Assembly (NCBI GenBank): GCA_017935345.1
Contig: JAGBHU010000040.1
Location: forward strand, 1-64,000
Length of the DNA stretch: 64,000 bases
DNA from: Coprococcus sp.
GTDB lineage: Bacteria; Bacillota; Clostridia; Lachnospirales; Lachnospiraceae
Reading direction: 5' to 3'
Shown here: positions 49,298-58,539 of the stretch, in pieces
Layout of the letters: each line of letters begins with the position of its first letter
How positions within the stretch are numbered: the first letter of the stretch is position 1
Notes under the pieces: model-generated
Database searches by the model: none
What the model saw: the letters and a program-made list of their open reading frames with translations, nothing else
Told to the model about the DNA's origin: nothing
Made by a program: the position numbers and the translations under genes

Positions 49298-51406
49298 ATG
49301 ATGAACAAAATTTCAGCCGTATTTGGCTCACATGTATTTTCAGATCAGGATATGAGAGAACGTCTCCCTAAGGCAGTTTATAAGTCTTTAAGAGCTACGA
49401 TTGATAGGGGAGCGCCGCTTGATACATCAATTGCTGATTCCGTTGCAGCAGCTATGAAAGAATGGGCTATGGAGCTTGGTGCTACACATTATACACATTG
49501 GTTCCAGCCACTTACGGAGACGACAGCAGAGAAGCATGATTCATTTGTCAGTACAGTTGGTGATGGAGGTGTTATTCTCCAGTTCACAGGTAAGGAGCTG
49601 ATCAAGGCTGAGCCTGATGCGTCATCATTCCCATCCGGTGGTCTTCGTGAGACCTGTTCAGCAAGAGGTTATACAGCTTGGGATTGTACCTCACCTGCAT
49701 TTGTAAAAAATACGGCAGAGGGAACATGTATCTTATGTATACCGGCAGCATTTACTTCATATACCGGCGAATCATTGGACTACAAGACACCGCTTCTTCG
49801 CTCGATGGATGCCATTAACAAAGAGGCATTAAAGGCATTAAAGCTTTTTGGAAATACAACAGCAACAAAGGTAACGGCTTCGGTTGGCCCTGAGCAGGAA
49901 TACTTCCTGATTGACAAGGATAAATTTGCACAGAGAACGGACCTTAAGATGTGTGGACGTACACTATTTGGTTCTATGCCTCCGAAGGGTCAGGAGCTTG
50001 ATGACCAGTATTTCGGTGCAATTAAAGATAAAATTGCAGAATACATGACAGAGCTGAATGAGGAATTGTGGAAGTTCGGTATTCTTGCAAAAACACAGCA
50101 TAATGAGGTTGCTCCTGCACAGCACGAGCTGGCACCTATTTTCTCAACAACAAATGTTGCAACCGACCAGAATCATCTTGTTATGGCAACCATGAAGAAG
50201 GTTGCTGCAAAGCATAATCTTGAGTGCCTGCTTTATGAGAAGCCATTTGCAGGTGTCAATGGTTCCGGTAAGCATAATAACTGGTCTATTTCAACAGATG
50301 ACGGTGAGAATCTGATTGACCCGGGCAAGGAGCCTGAGAAAAACCTTCAGTTCCAGTTCTTCCTTGCAGCAGTTCTTGCGGCGGTTGACAGCAATGCAGA
50401 ACTTCTCAGACTTTCTGCTTCTTCCGCAGGAAATGACCACAGACTTGGAGCGAATGAAGCACCTCCTGCTATTATTTCAGCTTATTTGGGTGAGCAGCTT
50501 GAGGATATTGTGAATCAGATTATCGAAAAGGGTGAGGCAACTTCATCCCTGAAGGGTAAGAAATATGTATCAGGTGCAAGCACGCTGCCTACATTTACAA
50601 TGGATGCTACAGATAGAAACAGAACATCACCATTTGCATTTACCGGAAATAAATTCGAGTTCAGAATGGTTGGTTCAACACAGTCGATTGCATTCCCGAT
50701 GATGGTATTGAATACGATTGTGGCTGACCAGCTTAAGAAGATGACAGCAGAGCTTGAGGGTGCAGAGGACTTCGAGGCAGCAGTTAAGACGATGGTAAGA
50801 GATTTACTTACAAAGCATCAGAGAGTTATCTTCAATGGAAACGGTTACTCACAGGAATGGGTTGAGGAAGCCGCAAGACGTGGCCTTCCAAATATCAAGT
50901 GTATGGTTGATGCCGTTCCATATCTTGCAACCGATAAAAATGTTGAAATCTTTGAGGGACTTGGTGTTATGAATCGGGCAGAGCTTCAGGCAAGAGCTGA
51001 TGTAATGCTTGAGAACTACGGTAAGAAGCTCAATATCGAAGCACTTACGATGATAGAGATGTCAAATGAGGAGATTATTCCTGCAGTTATGTCATATCAG
51101 GCTGAGCTGGCAAAGGGTGCATCAGAGATAAAGGCACTTGGTATTGAACCAACCGTTCAGGTATCGCTTCTGAATACAATTTCAGAGAAGCTTTCAGAGC
51201 TTAAGAAGGCTACGGTTACTCTTGAAGAGCTGGTAGCAAAGGCTGCTGATTGTGAGGATGACGTACAGAAATGGGCTAAATATTATCATGATGTTGTATT
51301 TGCCGCATTTGATGCGGTAAGAAAGCCTGCTGATGAGCTTGAGACACTTCTTCCAAAGGGAGCTTGGCCATTCCCAACATACGAGCAGCTCTTATTTGAG
51401 CAGTAA
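49298..51406 (+). CDS. glnN: Glutamine synthetase type III (GlnN)
   Basis: The 702-residue protein is far longer than the 440-residue type I enzyme and matches type III glutamine synthetase. Recognisable parts include VFGSHVFSDQDMRERLP near the N-terminus, GPEQEYFLID for metal ligands, AKTQHNEVAPAQHELAP, the ATP-site loop GVNGSGKHNNWS and RTSPFAFTGNKFEFR. It makes glutamine from glutamate, ammonia and ATP as a double hexamer. It is the partner in nitrogen use of the Amt-PII fusion at 7103-8854. Two ATG codons are adjacent (49298, 49301) behind AAAGGAAG. It is monocistronic and followed by a strong terminator. Confidence 0.95.
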   Translation: MMNKISAVFGSHVFSDQDMRERLPKAVYKSLRATIDRGAPLDTSIADSVAAAMKEWAMELGATHYTHWFQPLTETTAEKHDSFVSTVGDGGVILQFTGKELIKAEPDASSFPSGGLRETCSARGYTAWDCTSPAFVKNTAEGTCILCIPAAFTSYTGESLDYKTPLLRSMDAINKEALKALKLFGNTTATKVTASVGPEQEYFLIDKDKFAQRTDLKMCGRTLFGSMPPKGQELDDQYFGAIKDKIAEYMTELNEELWKFGILAKTQHNEVAPAQHELAPIFSTTNVATDQNHLVMATMKKVAAKHNLECLLYEKPFAGVNGSGKHNNWSISTDDGENLIDPGKEPEKNLQFQFFLAAVLAAVDSNAELLRLSASSAGNDHRLGANEAPPAIISAYLGEQLEDIVNQIIEKGEATSSLKGKKYVSGASTLPTFTMDATDRNRTSPFAFTGNKFEFRMVGSTQSIAFPMMVLNTIVADQLKKMTAELEGAEDFEAAVKTMVRDLLTKHQRVIFNGNGYSQEWVEEAARRGLPNIKCMVDAVPYLATDKNVEIFEGLGVMNRAELQARADVMLENYGKKLNIEALTMIEMSNEEIIPAVMSYQAELAKGASEIKALGIEPTVQVSLLNTISEKLSELKKATVTLEELVAKAADCEDDVQKWAKYYHDVVFAAFDAVRKPADELETLLPKGAWPFPTYEQLLFEQ

Positions 51407-51433
51407 AAATATATCAATCCTAAGTAAAACAAG

Positions 51434-51475
51434 GCATCCTGTCTTTACATCAGTAGAGGCAGGGTGCTTTTCTTT
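51434..51475 (+). terminator. Terminator of glnN
   Basis: A 15-bp stem with several G-T wobbles (51434-51448 with 51453-51467), an ATCA loop and TTTTCTTTC. Confidence 0.8.
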
Positions 51476-51507
51476 CGTCGATGCTTTAATGATTTGAAAA
51501 TGTGTGC

Positions 51508-51539
51508 TATAATGTCCGCGAAGGCAATGAAGCATACGG
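51508..51539 (+). repeat. 32-bp dispersed repeat, copy 2 (copy 1 at 35091-35122)
   Basis: It begins TATAAT, then GTCC, then GCGAAGGCAATGA and ends CATACGG; 27 of 32 positions match copy 1. The TATAAT is preceded 17 bases upstream by TTTAAT (51485-51490) and could be the promoter of the topoisomerase gene. Confidence 0.6.
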
Positions 51540-51601
51540 AATCGTGTCGTGTAAAAGGGTATATGCTGCATGGTTGACATAATATAAAGTGAGGTACTTA
51601 T

Positions 51602-53578
51602 TTGAAGAATTTATACATAGCAGAGAAACCCAGCGTTGCCAGACAATTTGCAGATGTGCTGGGCGTAAAGGGAAATGCAGGTGCAGGATATCTGGAATCT
51701 GAAGATTCCATTGTAACATGGTGCGTAGGTCATTTGATTACAATGAGCTATCCTGATGCATATGATGAGAAGCTGAAGAAATGGGATTTGGCAACGATAC
51801 CTTTTATTCCGAATGAATATAGGTATGAGGTTATTCCGGGGGTAGAAAAGCAATATAAGATAGTAGCAGGACTTTTGAACAGGCAGGATGTAGGCTGTAT
51901 CTATGTCTGCACCGATTCGGGGCGTGAAGGAGAATATATATACAGGCTCGTGGATAAAATGGCACAGGTATCAGGCAAGGAAAAGAAGCGTGTCTGGATT
52001 GATTCCCAGACGGAAGAGGAGATTCTTCGTGGTATCAGGGAGGCAAAACCGCTTGAAGAATATGATTCATTAAGTGATGCTGCATACCTTAGAGCCCAGG
52101 AGGATTATCTTATGGGAATTAATTTCTCAAGAGCATTGTCTCTTAAGTACAGCTATGTTGTGCGTGGATATCTGAATCTGGACAAATGCGTGATAGCCGT
52201 TGGTCGTGTTATGACCTGCGTATTAGGGATTATTGTAAAGAGAGAGCGGGAGATAAGGGAGTTTGTAAAGACACCATTTTATAGAGTCGTAGCCTCCGTC
52301 GGTGCAGAGGGAAATACCTTTGATGCCGAATGGAAGGCGGCAGATGGCAGTAAATATTTCAATTCACCGTTACTTTATAAGGAAAACGGATTTAAAGAGA
52401 AAAAGGATGCCGAAGAACTGGCAGCATTTTTATCGGATGGTGATAAAAAAGCAGAGGTATTTGCCATAGAGCGTAAGAAGGAGAAAAAAGCCCCGCCTAT
52501 GCTGTATAATCTTGCAGAGCTTCAGAACGATTGCTCGTCACTATTTAAGATAAGTCCATCCGATACGCTTAAAATCGTTCAGGAGTTGTATGAAAAGAAG
52601 CTTGTTACATATCCCAGAACGGATGCGAGGGTTCTTTCTACAGCAGTTGCCAAGGAAATTTACAAGAATATAAGCGGACTAAAAAAATACGGCAAGCTGG
52701 CAGGCTTTGCAGATGAGGTGCTTGCATCAGGTACTTATAAAAGTATAGCGAAAACCAAGTATGTAAATGATAAACAGATAACAGACCACTATGCCATTAT
52801 ACCGACGGGTCAGGGCTTTGGTGCATTAGGCGGTTTGTCTGAAATAGCGGCAAAGGTATACGAGATTATTTGCAGGAGATTTCTTAGTATCTTTTATCCT
52901 GCTGCCGAATATCAAAAGACAGCCATGACGCTTGCCATGAAGGGTGAGAAGCTCTTTGCAAACTTTAAATATCTGCTTGCCGAGGGGTATCAGAAGGTGG
53001 CAAATAACAGCTTTGGCAAGAAGAAGGATGAAGAAAAGTATTCGGCGGAATTGATAGCATACATCAGTAAGATTAAGAAAGGGAATATACTGGATATCAG
53101 CGGTATTGATATTAAGGAGGGTGAGACAACACCTCCAAAACGGTATAATTCAGGTTCGCTTATTCTGACAATGGAAAATGCAGGACAGTTTATAGAGGAT
53201 GAGGAGCTTCGTGCCCAGATAAAGGGTGCAGGTATCGGGACAAGTGCTACGCGAGACGGGATTATCACGAAGCTTGTAAACAATAAATATATATCCTTAA
53301 ATAAGAAAACGCAGATTGTTACACCGACCTTTTTGGGTGAAATCATATACGATATTGTGTATTACTCAATTAACGGACTGTTACGTGCTGACCTTACGGC
53401 AAGCTGGGAGAAAGGTCTTGAGGGCGTGGCAAACGGAACCATATCAAAAGAGGAATATACGGACAAGATGACAAATTTTGTTACAAAGTATACCAATATG
53501 GTAAAGGGAATCAGCAATCAGAATCATATAACATATATATTTGATAAAACGAAGGCATACTATAAAAAGGGGAAATAG
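51602..53578 (+). CDS. topB: Type IA DNA topoisomerase (topoisomerase III)
   Basis: The 658-residue enzyme starts with a Toprim domain (YIAEKPSVARQ with Glu8; CTDSGREGEYIYR with Asp105 as the first metal-binding Asp). The active-site tyrosine is Tyr337 in VTYPRTDAR. It has the single-chain topoisomerase III length and lacks the C-terminal zinc ribbons of TopA. It relaxes or decatenates DNA through a 5' phosphotyrosine bond. The start is a TTG at 51602, 7 bases after GTGAGG. It appears to be a chromosomal housekeeping copy: no transfer genes are nearby, although many plasmid and ICE relatives exist. Confidence 0.92.
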   Translation: MKNLYIAEKPSVARQFADVLGVKGNAGAGYLESEDSIVTWCVGHLITMSYPDAYDEKLKKWDLATIPFIPNEYRYEVIPGVEKQYKIVAGLLNRQDVGCIYVCTDSGREGEYIYRLVDKMAQVSGKEKKRVWIDSQTEEEILRGIREAKPLEEYDSLSDAAYLRAQEDYLMGINFSRALSLKYSYVVRGYLNLDKCVIAVGRVMTCVLGIIVKREREIREFVKTPFYRVVASVGAEGNTFDAEWKAADGSKYFNSPLLYKENGFKEKKDAEELAAFLSDGDKKAEVFAIERKKEKKAPPMLYNLAELQNDCSSLFKISPSDTLKIVQELYEKKLVTYPRTDARVLSTAVAKEIYKNISGLKKYGKLAGFADEVLASGTYKSIAKTKYVNDKQITDHYAIIPTGQGFGALGGLSEIAAKVYEIICRRFLSIFYPAAEYQKTAMTLAMKGEKLFANFKYLLAEGYQKVANNSFGKKKDEEKYSAELIAYISKIKKGNILDISGIDIKEGETTPPKRYNSGSLILTMENAGQFIEDEELRAQIKGAGIGTSATRDGIITKLVNNKYISLNKKTQIVTPTFLGEIIYDIVYYSINGLLRADLTASWEKGLEGVANGTISKEEYTDKMTNFVTKYTNMVKGISNQNHITYIFDKTKAYYKKGK

Positions 53579-53590
53579 TAGTAGTCGTTC

Positions 53591-53726
53591 GGTATCTGCT
53601 ATTTTCATATATTGTTTTACGAACCGCTTGCGCTTTGTAAAATACGTAGTGGTACTAAACTCGTTCCTTGTTAAGTACCAACGTATTTTAATATTCTTCA
53701 AACAATATATAGAAATAGCAGATACC
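53591..53726. repeat. 136-bp near-perfect hairpin element (MITE-like)
   Basis: The outer arms 53591-53617 and 53700-53726 match at 25 of 27 positions. Inside, AAAATACGT (53639-53647) pairs with ACGTATTTT (53681-53689) and TGGTACT (53650-53656) with AGTACCA (53674-53680), around a small apical loop. It lies 13 bases after the topB stop. A 22-bp part is identical at 46106-46127. It could be a small non-autonomous transposon or a strongly folding 3' RNA element. Confidence 0.7.
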
Positions 53727-53772
53727 TAGTGACTGGTTTGAACATTATAAAACATATAAAGGAGAGCATATT

Positions 53773-54453
53773 ATGAGTAACATTCAGAAGGAAGTAACAA
53801 TAGAGGCATTATATAATCTTGATGAGACGGATGCGAAGCCGTTGCTTGAAGGACTTACATATCCATGGGAGGCACTTCCGCTTATCAAGAATTTTATTCT
53901 TGAGCTTGGCGCTACACTTGGTTCTGATGAATATGAGAAGCGTGGCGAAGATATATGGATTCACAGGACCGCAAAGGTATTCGACTCAGCGTATATTGCA
54001 GGGCCATGTATTATCGGAGCCGGTACAGAGGTAAGACAGTGTGCATTTATCAGAGGGAATGCACTTGTAGGTGCAAATTGTGTAGTAGGTAATTCCACAG
54101 AGCTTAAGAATGTTATTATATTCAATAACGTACAGGTGCCGCATTATAACTATGTAGGTGATTCCATCCTCGGTTATAAATCCCATATGGGAGCAGGCAG
54201 TATCACTTCAAATGTAAAATCAGATAAGACACTTGTTCATGTAAAAGGAAACGGTTTTGATATAGAAACAGGAATGAAGAAATTTGGTGCGATGCTGGGT
54301 GACCATGTAGAGGTGGGCTGTAACAGTGTATTAAATCCGGGAACAGTAGTAGGGGTTGACAGCAATATATATCCACTTTCAAGGGTAAGAGGATACGTTC
54401 CTGCCCACAGCATTTACAAGGATAAAGATGACATCGTGGAAAAGAATCAATAA
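53773..54453 (+). CDS. Left-handed beta-helix acyltransferase-like protein (GlmU-related)
   Basis: The 226-residue protein has a short helical N-terminus and then a hexapeptide-repeat beta-helix from about residue 65: IHRTAKVFDSAYIAGPCIIG, AGTEVRQCAFIRGNALVG and NCVVGNSTELKNVIIF. It resembles the C-terminal part of GlmU and related UDP-N-acetylglucosamine pyrophosphorylase proteins, but the nucleotidyltransferase domain is missing. An acyl- or acetyltransferase acting on a sugar or sugar nucleotide is the best guess. An AGGAGAG site precedes the ATG. It stands alone, with hairpin repeats on both sides. Confidence 0.8.
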   Translation: MSNIQKEVTIEALYNLDETDAKPLLEGLTYPWEALPLIKNFILELGATLGSDEYEKRGEDIWIHRTAKVFDSAYIAGPCIIGAGTEVRQCAFIRGNALVGANCVVGNSTELKNVIIFNNVQVPHYNYVGDSILGYKSHMGAGSITSNVKSDKTLVHVKGNGFDIETGMKKFGAMLGDHVEVGCNSVLNPGTVVGVDSNIYPLSRVRGYVPAHSIYKDKDDIVEKNQ

Positions 54454-54484
54454 TGCTATTTGCCTATATAGTCACGGCTATAAA

Positions 54485-54542
54485 ATAACATCAATATTAT
54501 TAGGGTACATTTACAGATGTACCCTAGTAATATTGATGTTAT
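54485..54542. terminator. Very long hairpin between convergent genes
   Basis: A 26-bp stem with a single mismatch (54485-54510 with 54517-54542) and a TTACAG loop. On the minus strand a T-rich run follows (TTATTTTATA), fitting a terminator for the leftward gene ending at 54552; on the plus strand the T-run is missing. The stem is twice the usual terminator length. Confidence 0.6.
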
Positions 54543-54551
54543 GTAAGCCTG

Positions 54552-55007
54552 CTATTGTATCACAGCCTTCGATAGTGCATCCCGTATGGCATTTATGATG
54601 AGTGTAGCAGTATATTTGTTGTCACTGCTGTATGTAAGATTGTCGATGGAAGATACATACTGAAGCTGTGTATTGATGTCCTCCATGGAGCTTTCAAGCA
54701 GAGGATACATAGCCATAACGCTTTCATCAAGCTGCTTAAATGAGACATCTGTTATGGATTCGCTGTCTACCGTAACCATAACCGATAGGGTCGATTCCCC
54801 AAGTGTAATGGAGGAGTCATATGTACCCGGTACATAGCCTGTAGTAACTTCATCACTTACAGGATTCATTTTTTCTTCGTCTTTTCCTTTTTTGTCACCT
54901 TTAAACATAATCATTAAAATAATGACAAGAACGGCTACAAGGGCAAGGAAGATAAGTGTATAAATGATTTCTTTTGATTTTAAGACTATAAGCTTTGTAG
55001 ATGCCAT
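54552..55007 (-). CDS. Membrane-anchored protein with FMN-bind-like domain
   Basis: The 151-residue protein has one N-terminal membrane segment (about residues 14-36), then a charged linker (KGDKKGKDEEK). Outside lies a domain of about 95 residues that begins GYVPGTYDSSITLG and continues with VTVDSESITDVSF. This G-x-Y...V-x-V-d-x-x-x-I-x-x-V pattern is that of FMN-bind domains as in RnfG/NqrC. The usual threonine attachment motif is not obvious, so flavin binding is uncertain; a late SSDNKYTATLIINAIRDAL segment fits the last helix of such domains. It is leftward and diverges from addB. Function unknown. Confidence 0.65.
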   Translation of the reverse strand: MASTKLIVLKSKEIIYTLIFLALVAVLVIILMIMFKGDKKGKDEEKMNPVSDEVTTGYVPGTYDSSITLGESTLSVMVTVDSESITDVSFKQLDESVMAMYPLLESSMEDINTQLQYVSSIDNLTYSSDNKYTATLIINAIRDALSKAVIQ

Positions 55008-55008
55008 T

Positions 55009-55036
55009 TTGATAATCTCCTGAAGCGTTGTATAAT
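55009..55036 (+). promoter_or_regulatory. Promoter of addB-addA
   Basis: TTGATA (55009-55014) and TATAAT (55031-55036) with a 16-base spacer, 77 bases before the addB start. It overlaps the ribosome site of the divergent gene. Confidence 0.55.
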
Positions 55037-55113
55037 ATTAATATAATTTATTCAACAGCCGGCGGATATATGTCACTAAAATAAAATAAGCTTTACAAAT
55101 AATGGAGGACGTA

Positions 55114-58100
55114 ATGTCTATACAGTTTTTGCTTGGCTCGTCAGGGTCGGGAAAATCGACAGAGATATTAAATAAAATAATTTCGGAGTCAATGGCTCAT
55201 CCGGAGTGTATGTATTACCTTATTGTTCCGGAGCAGTACACCATGGAAGCCCAGAGAGATATTGTGACAATGCATCCGAATGGCGGAACCATGAATATAG
55301 ATGCCATTGGCTTTAACAGACTTGCCTATAGGATATTCGACGAGCTGTCGGTAAATCCCGGAGACGTACTTCAGGATTTTGGAAAGAGTATGCTAATCAG
55401 GAAAATTCTATGGGATCAGAGAGAAACACTTTCTGTATATGGAAGCTACATGGACAAGCTGGGCTTTGTGGACGAGATGAAATCCATGATGTCAGAGCTT
55501 TTTCAATATGCAGTAAAAAGATTGGATATAGAATCTGTTATGGAGGATATGACAGAAGAGACGGAAAGTGTAACCTATAGTAAACTGAAAGATATTCAGC
55601 TTATTTACGAAGAATTTGAGCGCTATACATCAAATGGGTATATCGTTGCGGAACAAATGACCGAGCTTCTTACAAGTCTTGTTAAACAATCCGATATTAT
55701 GAAAAAGAGCTGTTTTTATTTTGATGGATTTACAGGATTTACACCGGTCCAGATGATGCTTTTACGCGAAATGATGAAGAATACAAAAGGACTTGTATTC
55801 TCGTTTACGATTGATTCAAGAGATATATCCATTACAAATATAAAAGAGCATGAGCTGTTTTATATGACAAAAACTGCAATTAAAATGATTACCAAAATAG
55901 CAACGGAAGAGCATGTCGATATTTTGCCGAATATCATAATGGAGGATAAGATTTCACGCAGATTTGAAAATAATGCGGAACTTGCTTTTTTGGAAAAACA
56001 ATTATTCAGATTTCCATATAGAAAATATCATAGCAGTTTACATAACATAGAAATAACTGCCTGTGATAATACACGTGAGGAAGTATATTGTATTGCGGAA
56101 AATATACGCAGACTGCTCGATAAGGGCTACCGCTATAAGGATATTGCGATTGTGGCGGGAGACCTTACGGAATCGGCACGTTATTATAATCAGGTTATGG
56201 AAGAGTATCATATTCCTGTATTTATAGATGCAAATGTTCTGATGAAATCCAATCCTTGTTCCGAGACCATCCGAAGCCTTCTTGATATGTATGCTGCAGG
56301 ATTTTCATACGACAGTGTATTCAGATTTTTAAAAACAGGAATGACCGACATTCCTACGGATGACATTGAATATCTTGAGAATTATGCGATACAGAGAGGA
56401 TTGAGAGGATATTCGTCATGGAGCAGAGAGGTGCCGGAATATTACGAGAAAAATGCTGTAAGAAGTATAGAAGAAATCAGAAAGCAATTTATGGATTTGT
56501 TGGTTGACATAACACCTGTTTTCAGAAGTAAAAAAAGTACGGTACGTGATTATGTTGAGGCTGTTTACTGTTTTCTTGTAAAGATAGATATTCATGGGAA
56601 ATTGGCAAATAAGAGCGGTGAGTTCTATCGTCAGGGAAGATATGATGAAGGAGATGCATATAGTCAGATCATGGATAAGGTCGTTATGCTATTTGACAAA
56701 ATTGTACAGCTTCTTTCTGACGAAAAAATGAGCGTAAAGGAGTTTGGCGATATTGTAGATACCGGACTTTCGGATATAGAAATTGGTATCGTTCCTCCTA
56801 CGGTTGACCGTGTATTGGTAGGTGATATAACACGTTCAAGACTTAACCATATCAAGGTTTTGTTTCTTGCAGGGGCAAATGAAGGGATTATACCGAAGGC
56901 GGCAAAAAAAGGAAAAATTCTTACCGATGGGGACAGAAAGACATTAGAACAGCACGGACTTGTCCTTGCTCCATCGGATAAGGTAAATGCATATATAGAG
57001 CAGTTTTATCTGTACATGAATATTACAAAGCCATCCGACAAGCTGTATATTTCATACAGAAGACTGGGACAGGATGAAAAAGAGACCAGACCGTCATATC
57101 TGCTTAGCCGTATTATGAATATCTTTCCTGAGCTTAAGGTACAGGAGTACAGTATGGAAAATGAAGGACTGTATACGGATAATGCCATCCTCAGATATAT
57201 TGTAAGATGTACACGAAACGATGGAATACAATCGATTTCTGACAAGTTATGTAAACTACTTGATGAAAACGGATATGGAAAAGAGCTGAAATGCATATTT
57301 TCAGGAAAGAATTATCGGAATCAGGCTATGAATCTGTCTAAGGAAACAGTTGGATTATTATATGGAAATGAGCTGATACAGTCCGTTTCAAGACTTGAGA
57401 CTTTTGCAAACTGCAGCTTTGCATATTTTCTAAAATATGGATTGGGACTGAAGGAACGTGATCAATATCATATTGATATGAGACAGGTTGGCTCGATACT
57501 GCATCAGGTTATGGAGCGTGTATTTAAGACTGTCAGAAATACGATGGGAAATGACTGGAACGGACTTATGGACGAAACCAGGAGACAGATGGTTTCAAAT
57601 GCGGTAGCAGAGGCTGCAAGGGAATATGGGGGCAGCTTTTTTGCGGATTATGCGAGAAATCAGTATATGTTAAGGCTTGTTGAAAATATGGCACAACGTT
57701 CTGTAGAAATGCTCCAGAGCCATATCAGCTATGGGGATATGAAGCCGGGAATGATAGAGAAGGTATTTGATTCGGAGCGGGATGAACTCTGCGATTATAC
57801 GTTTGATTTGGCGAATGATATGCGGATGGTATTGAATGGTAAGATAGACAGAGTCGATACATGTGAAGAGGACGGTTCCGTTTATATCAAAATAATCGAT
57901 TACAAATCGTCCTCGAGAGAGCTTAAGCTGGATAGGATTTTGTCAGGCTTACAGTTACAGCTCCTGGCATATTCGGGTATTGCGTATGAGCTTGAAAAGA
58001 AGATATATCCCGACAAGGATGTGCGGCTGGCGGGGCTTCTTTATTATAGCTTCGATGACCCTATTGTGGAAATGCAGTCGCTTGATATAGATGAGAATGC

Positions 58101-58539
58101 AACAGGTTTTATATGTGAGAGCGGAGTTTCAGATAAGAAAATGGAAGCGGCAAGGTTAAAAGGTTTTGTAAATTCTGATAAAGAAGTGCTATTGAAAATG
58201 GACAGAACCCTCACGACGGCGCTTCCAATAAAGCTTGATAAACAGGGTGAGCCTAAGTCGAATCATAATATTCTGAAGGAAGAACAGCTCAGGAAGCTTC
58301 TTTCTCGTACAAGAGAAAATATGTTTCAACTGGGACAGCGGATAGCCGCAGGCTGTACGGATATCAATCCGATAAAGGATGGAAATGAAACGGGCTGCGA
58401 TTATTGTGCGTTTAAAAAGATATGCAGGTTTGATACAAAGTGTGGTGGAAACAGTTATCGTTTGCTGGATAAAAAAGTAACTGAGAAGTTCTATGAGGAG
58501 GATGCTGCAGAGGATGAAATGGACAGAGGAACAGAATAG
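55114..58539 (+). CDS. addB: ATP-dependent helicase/nuclease subunit AddB
   Basis: The 1141-residue subunit of the AddAB double-strand-break repair nuclease starts with a Walker A motif GSSGSGKST (Lys14). Its C-terminal RecB-like nuclease has GKIDRVDT and IIDYKSS. The four cysteines of the AddB iron-sulfur cluster are present: Cys767, Cys1095, Cys1098 and Cys1104 (C...Cx2Cx5C). It processes broken DNA ends and helps recognise Chi sites. The start at 55114 is 5 bases from GGAGG; an ATG at 55102 that overlaps the ribosome site is unlikely. Its end overlaps addA by 26 bases, so the two are translated together. Confidence 0.95.
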   Translation: MSIQFLLGSSGSGKSTEILNKIISESMAHPECMYYLIVPEQYTMEAQRDIVTMHPNGGTMNIDAIGFNRLAYRIFDELSVNPGDVLQDFGKSMLIRKILWDQRETLSVYGSYMDKLGFVDEMKSMMSELFQYAVKRLDIESVMEDMTEETESVTYSKLKDIQLIYEEFERYTSNGYIVAEQMTELLTSLVKQSDIMKKSCFYFDGFTGFTPVQMMLLREMMKNTKGLVFSFTIDSRDISITNIKEHELFYMTKTAIKMITKIATEEHVDILPNIIMEDKISRRFENNAELAFLEKQLFRFPYRKYHSSLHNIEITACDNTREEVYCIAENIRRLLDKGYRYKDIAIVAGDLTESARYYNQVMEEYHIPVFIDANVLMKSNPCSETIRSLLDMYAAGFSYDSVFRFLKTGMTDIPTDDIEYLENYAIQRGLRGYSSWSREVPEYYEKNAVRSIEEIRKQFMDLLVDITPVFRSKKSTVRDYVEAVYCFLVKIDIHGKLANKSGEFYRQGRYDEGDAYSQIMDKVVMLFDKIVQLLSDEKMSVKEFGDIVDTGLSDIEIGIVPPTVDRVLVGDITRSRLNHIKVLFLAGANEGIIPKAAKKGKILTDGDRKTLEQHGLVLAPSDKVNAYIEQFYLYMNITKPSDKLYISYRRLGQDEKETRPSYLLSRIMNIFPELKVQEYSMENEGLYTDNAILRYIVRCTRNDGIQSISDKLCKLLDENGYGKELKCIFSGKNYRNQAMNLSKETVGLLYGNELIQSVSRLETFANCSFAYFLKYGLGLKERDQYHIDMRQVGSILHQVMERVFKTVRNTMGNDWNGLMDETRRQMVSNAVAEAAREYGGSFFADYARNQYMLRLVENMAQRSVEMLQSHISYGDMKPGMIEKVFDSERDELCDYTFDLANDMRMVLNGKIDRVDTCEEDGSVYIKIIDYKSSSRELKLDRILSGLQLQLLAYSGIAYELEKKIYPDKDVRLAGLLYYSFDDPIVEMQSLDIDENATGFICESGVSDKKMEAARLKGFVNSDKEVLLKMDRTLTTALPIKLDKQGEPKSNHNILKEEQLRKLLSRTRENMFQLGQRIAAGCTDINPIKDGNETGCDYCAFKKICRFDTKCGGNSYRLLDKKVTEKFYEEDAAEDEMDRGTE

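Noticed and set aside
51602-53578. Topoisomerase as a marker of an integrated conjugative element
   Set aside because: Such enzymes occur in ICEs, but no relaxase, type IV secretion or integrase genes are near, and the flanking genes are housekeeping.
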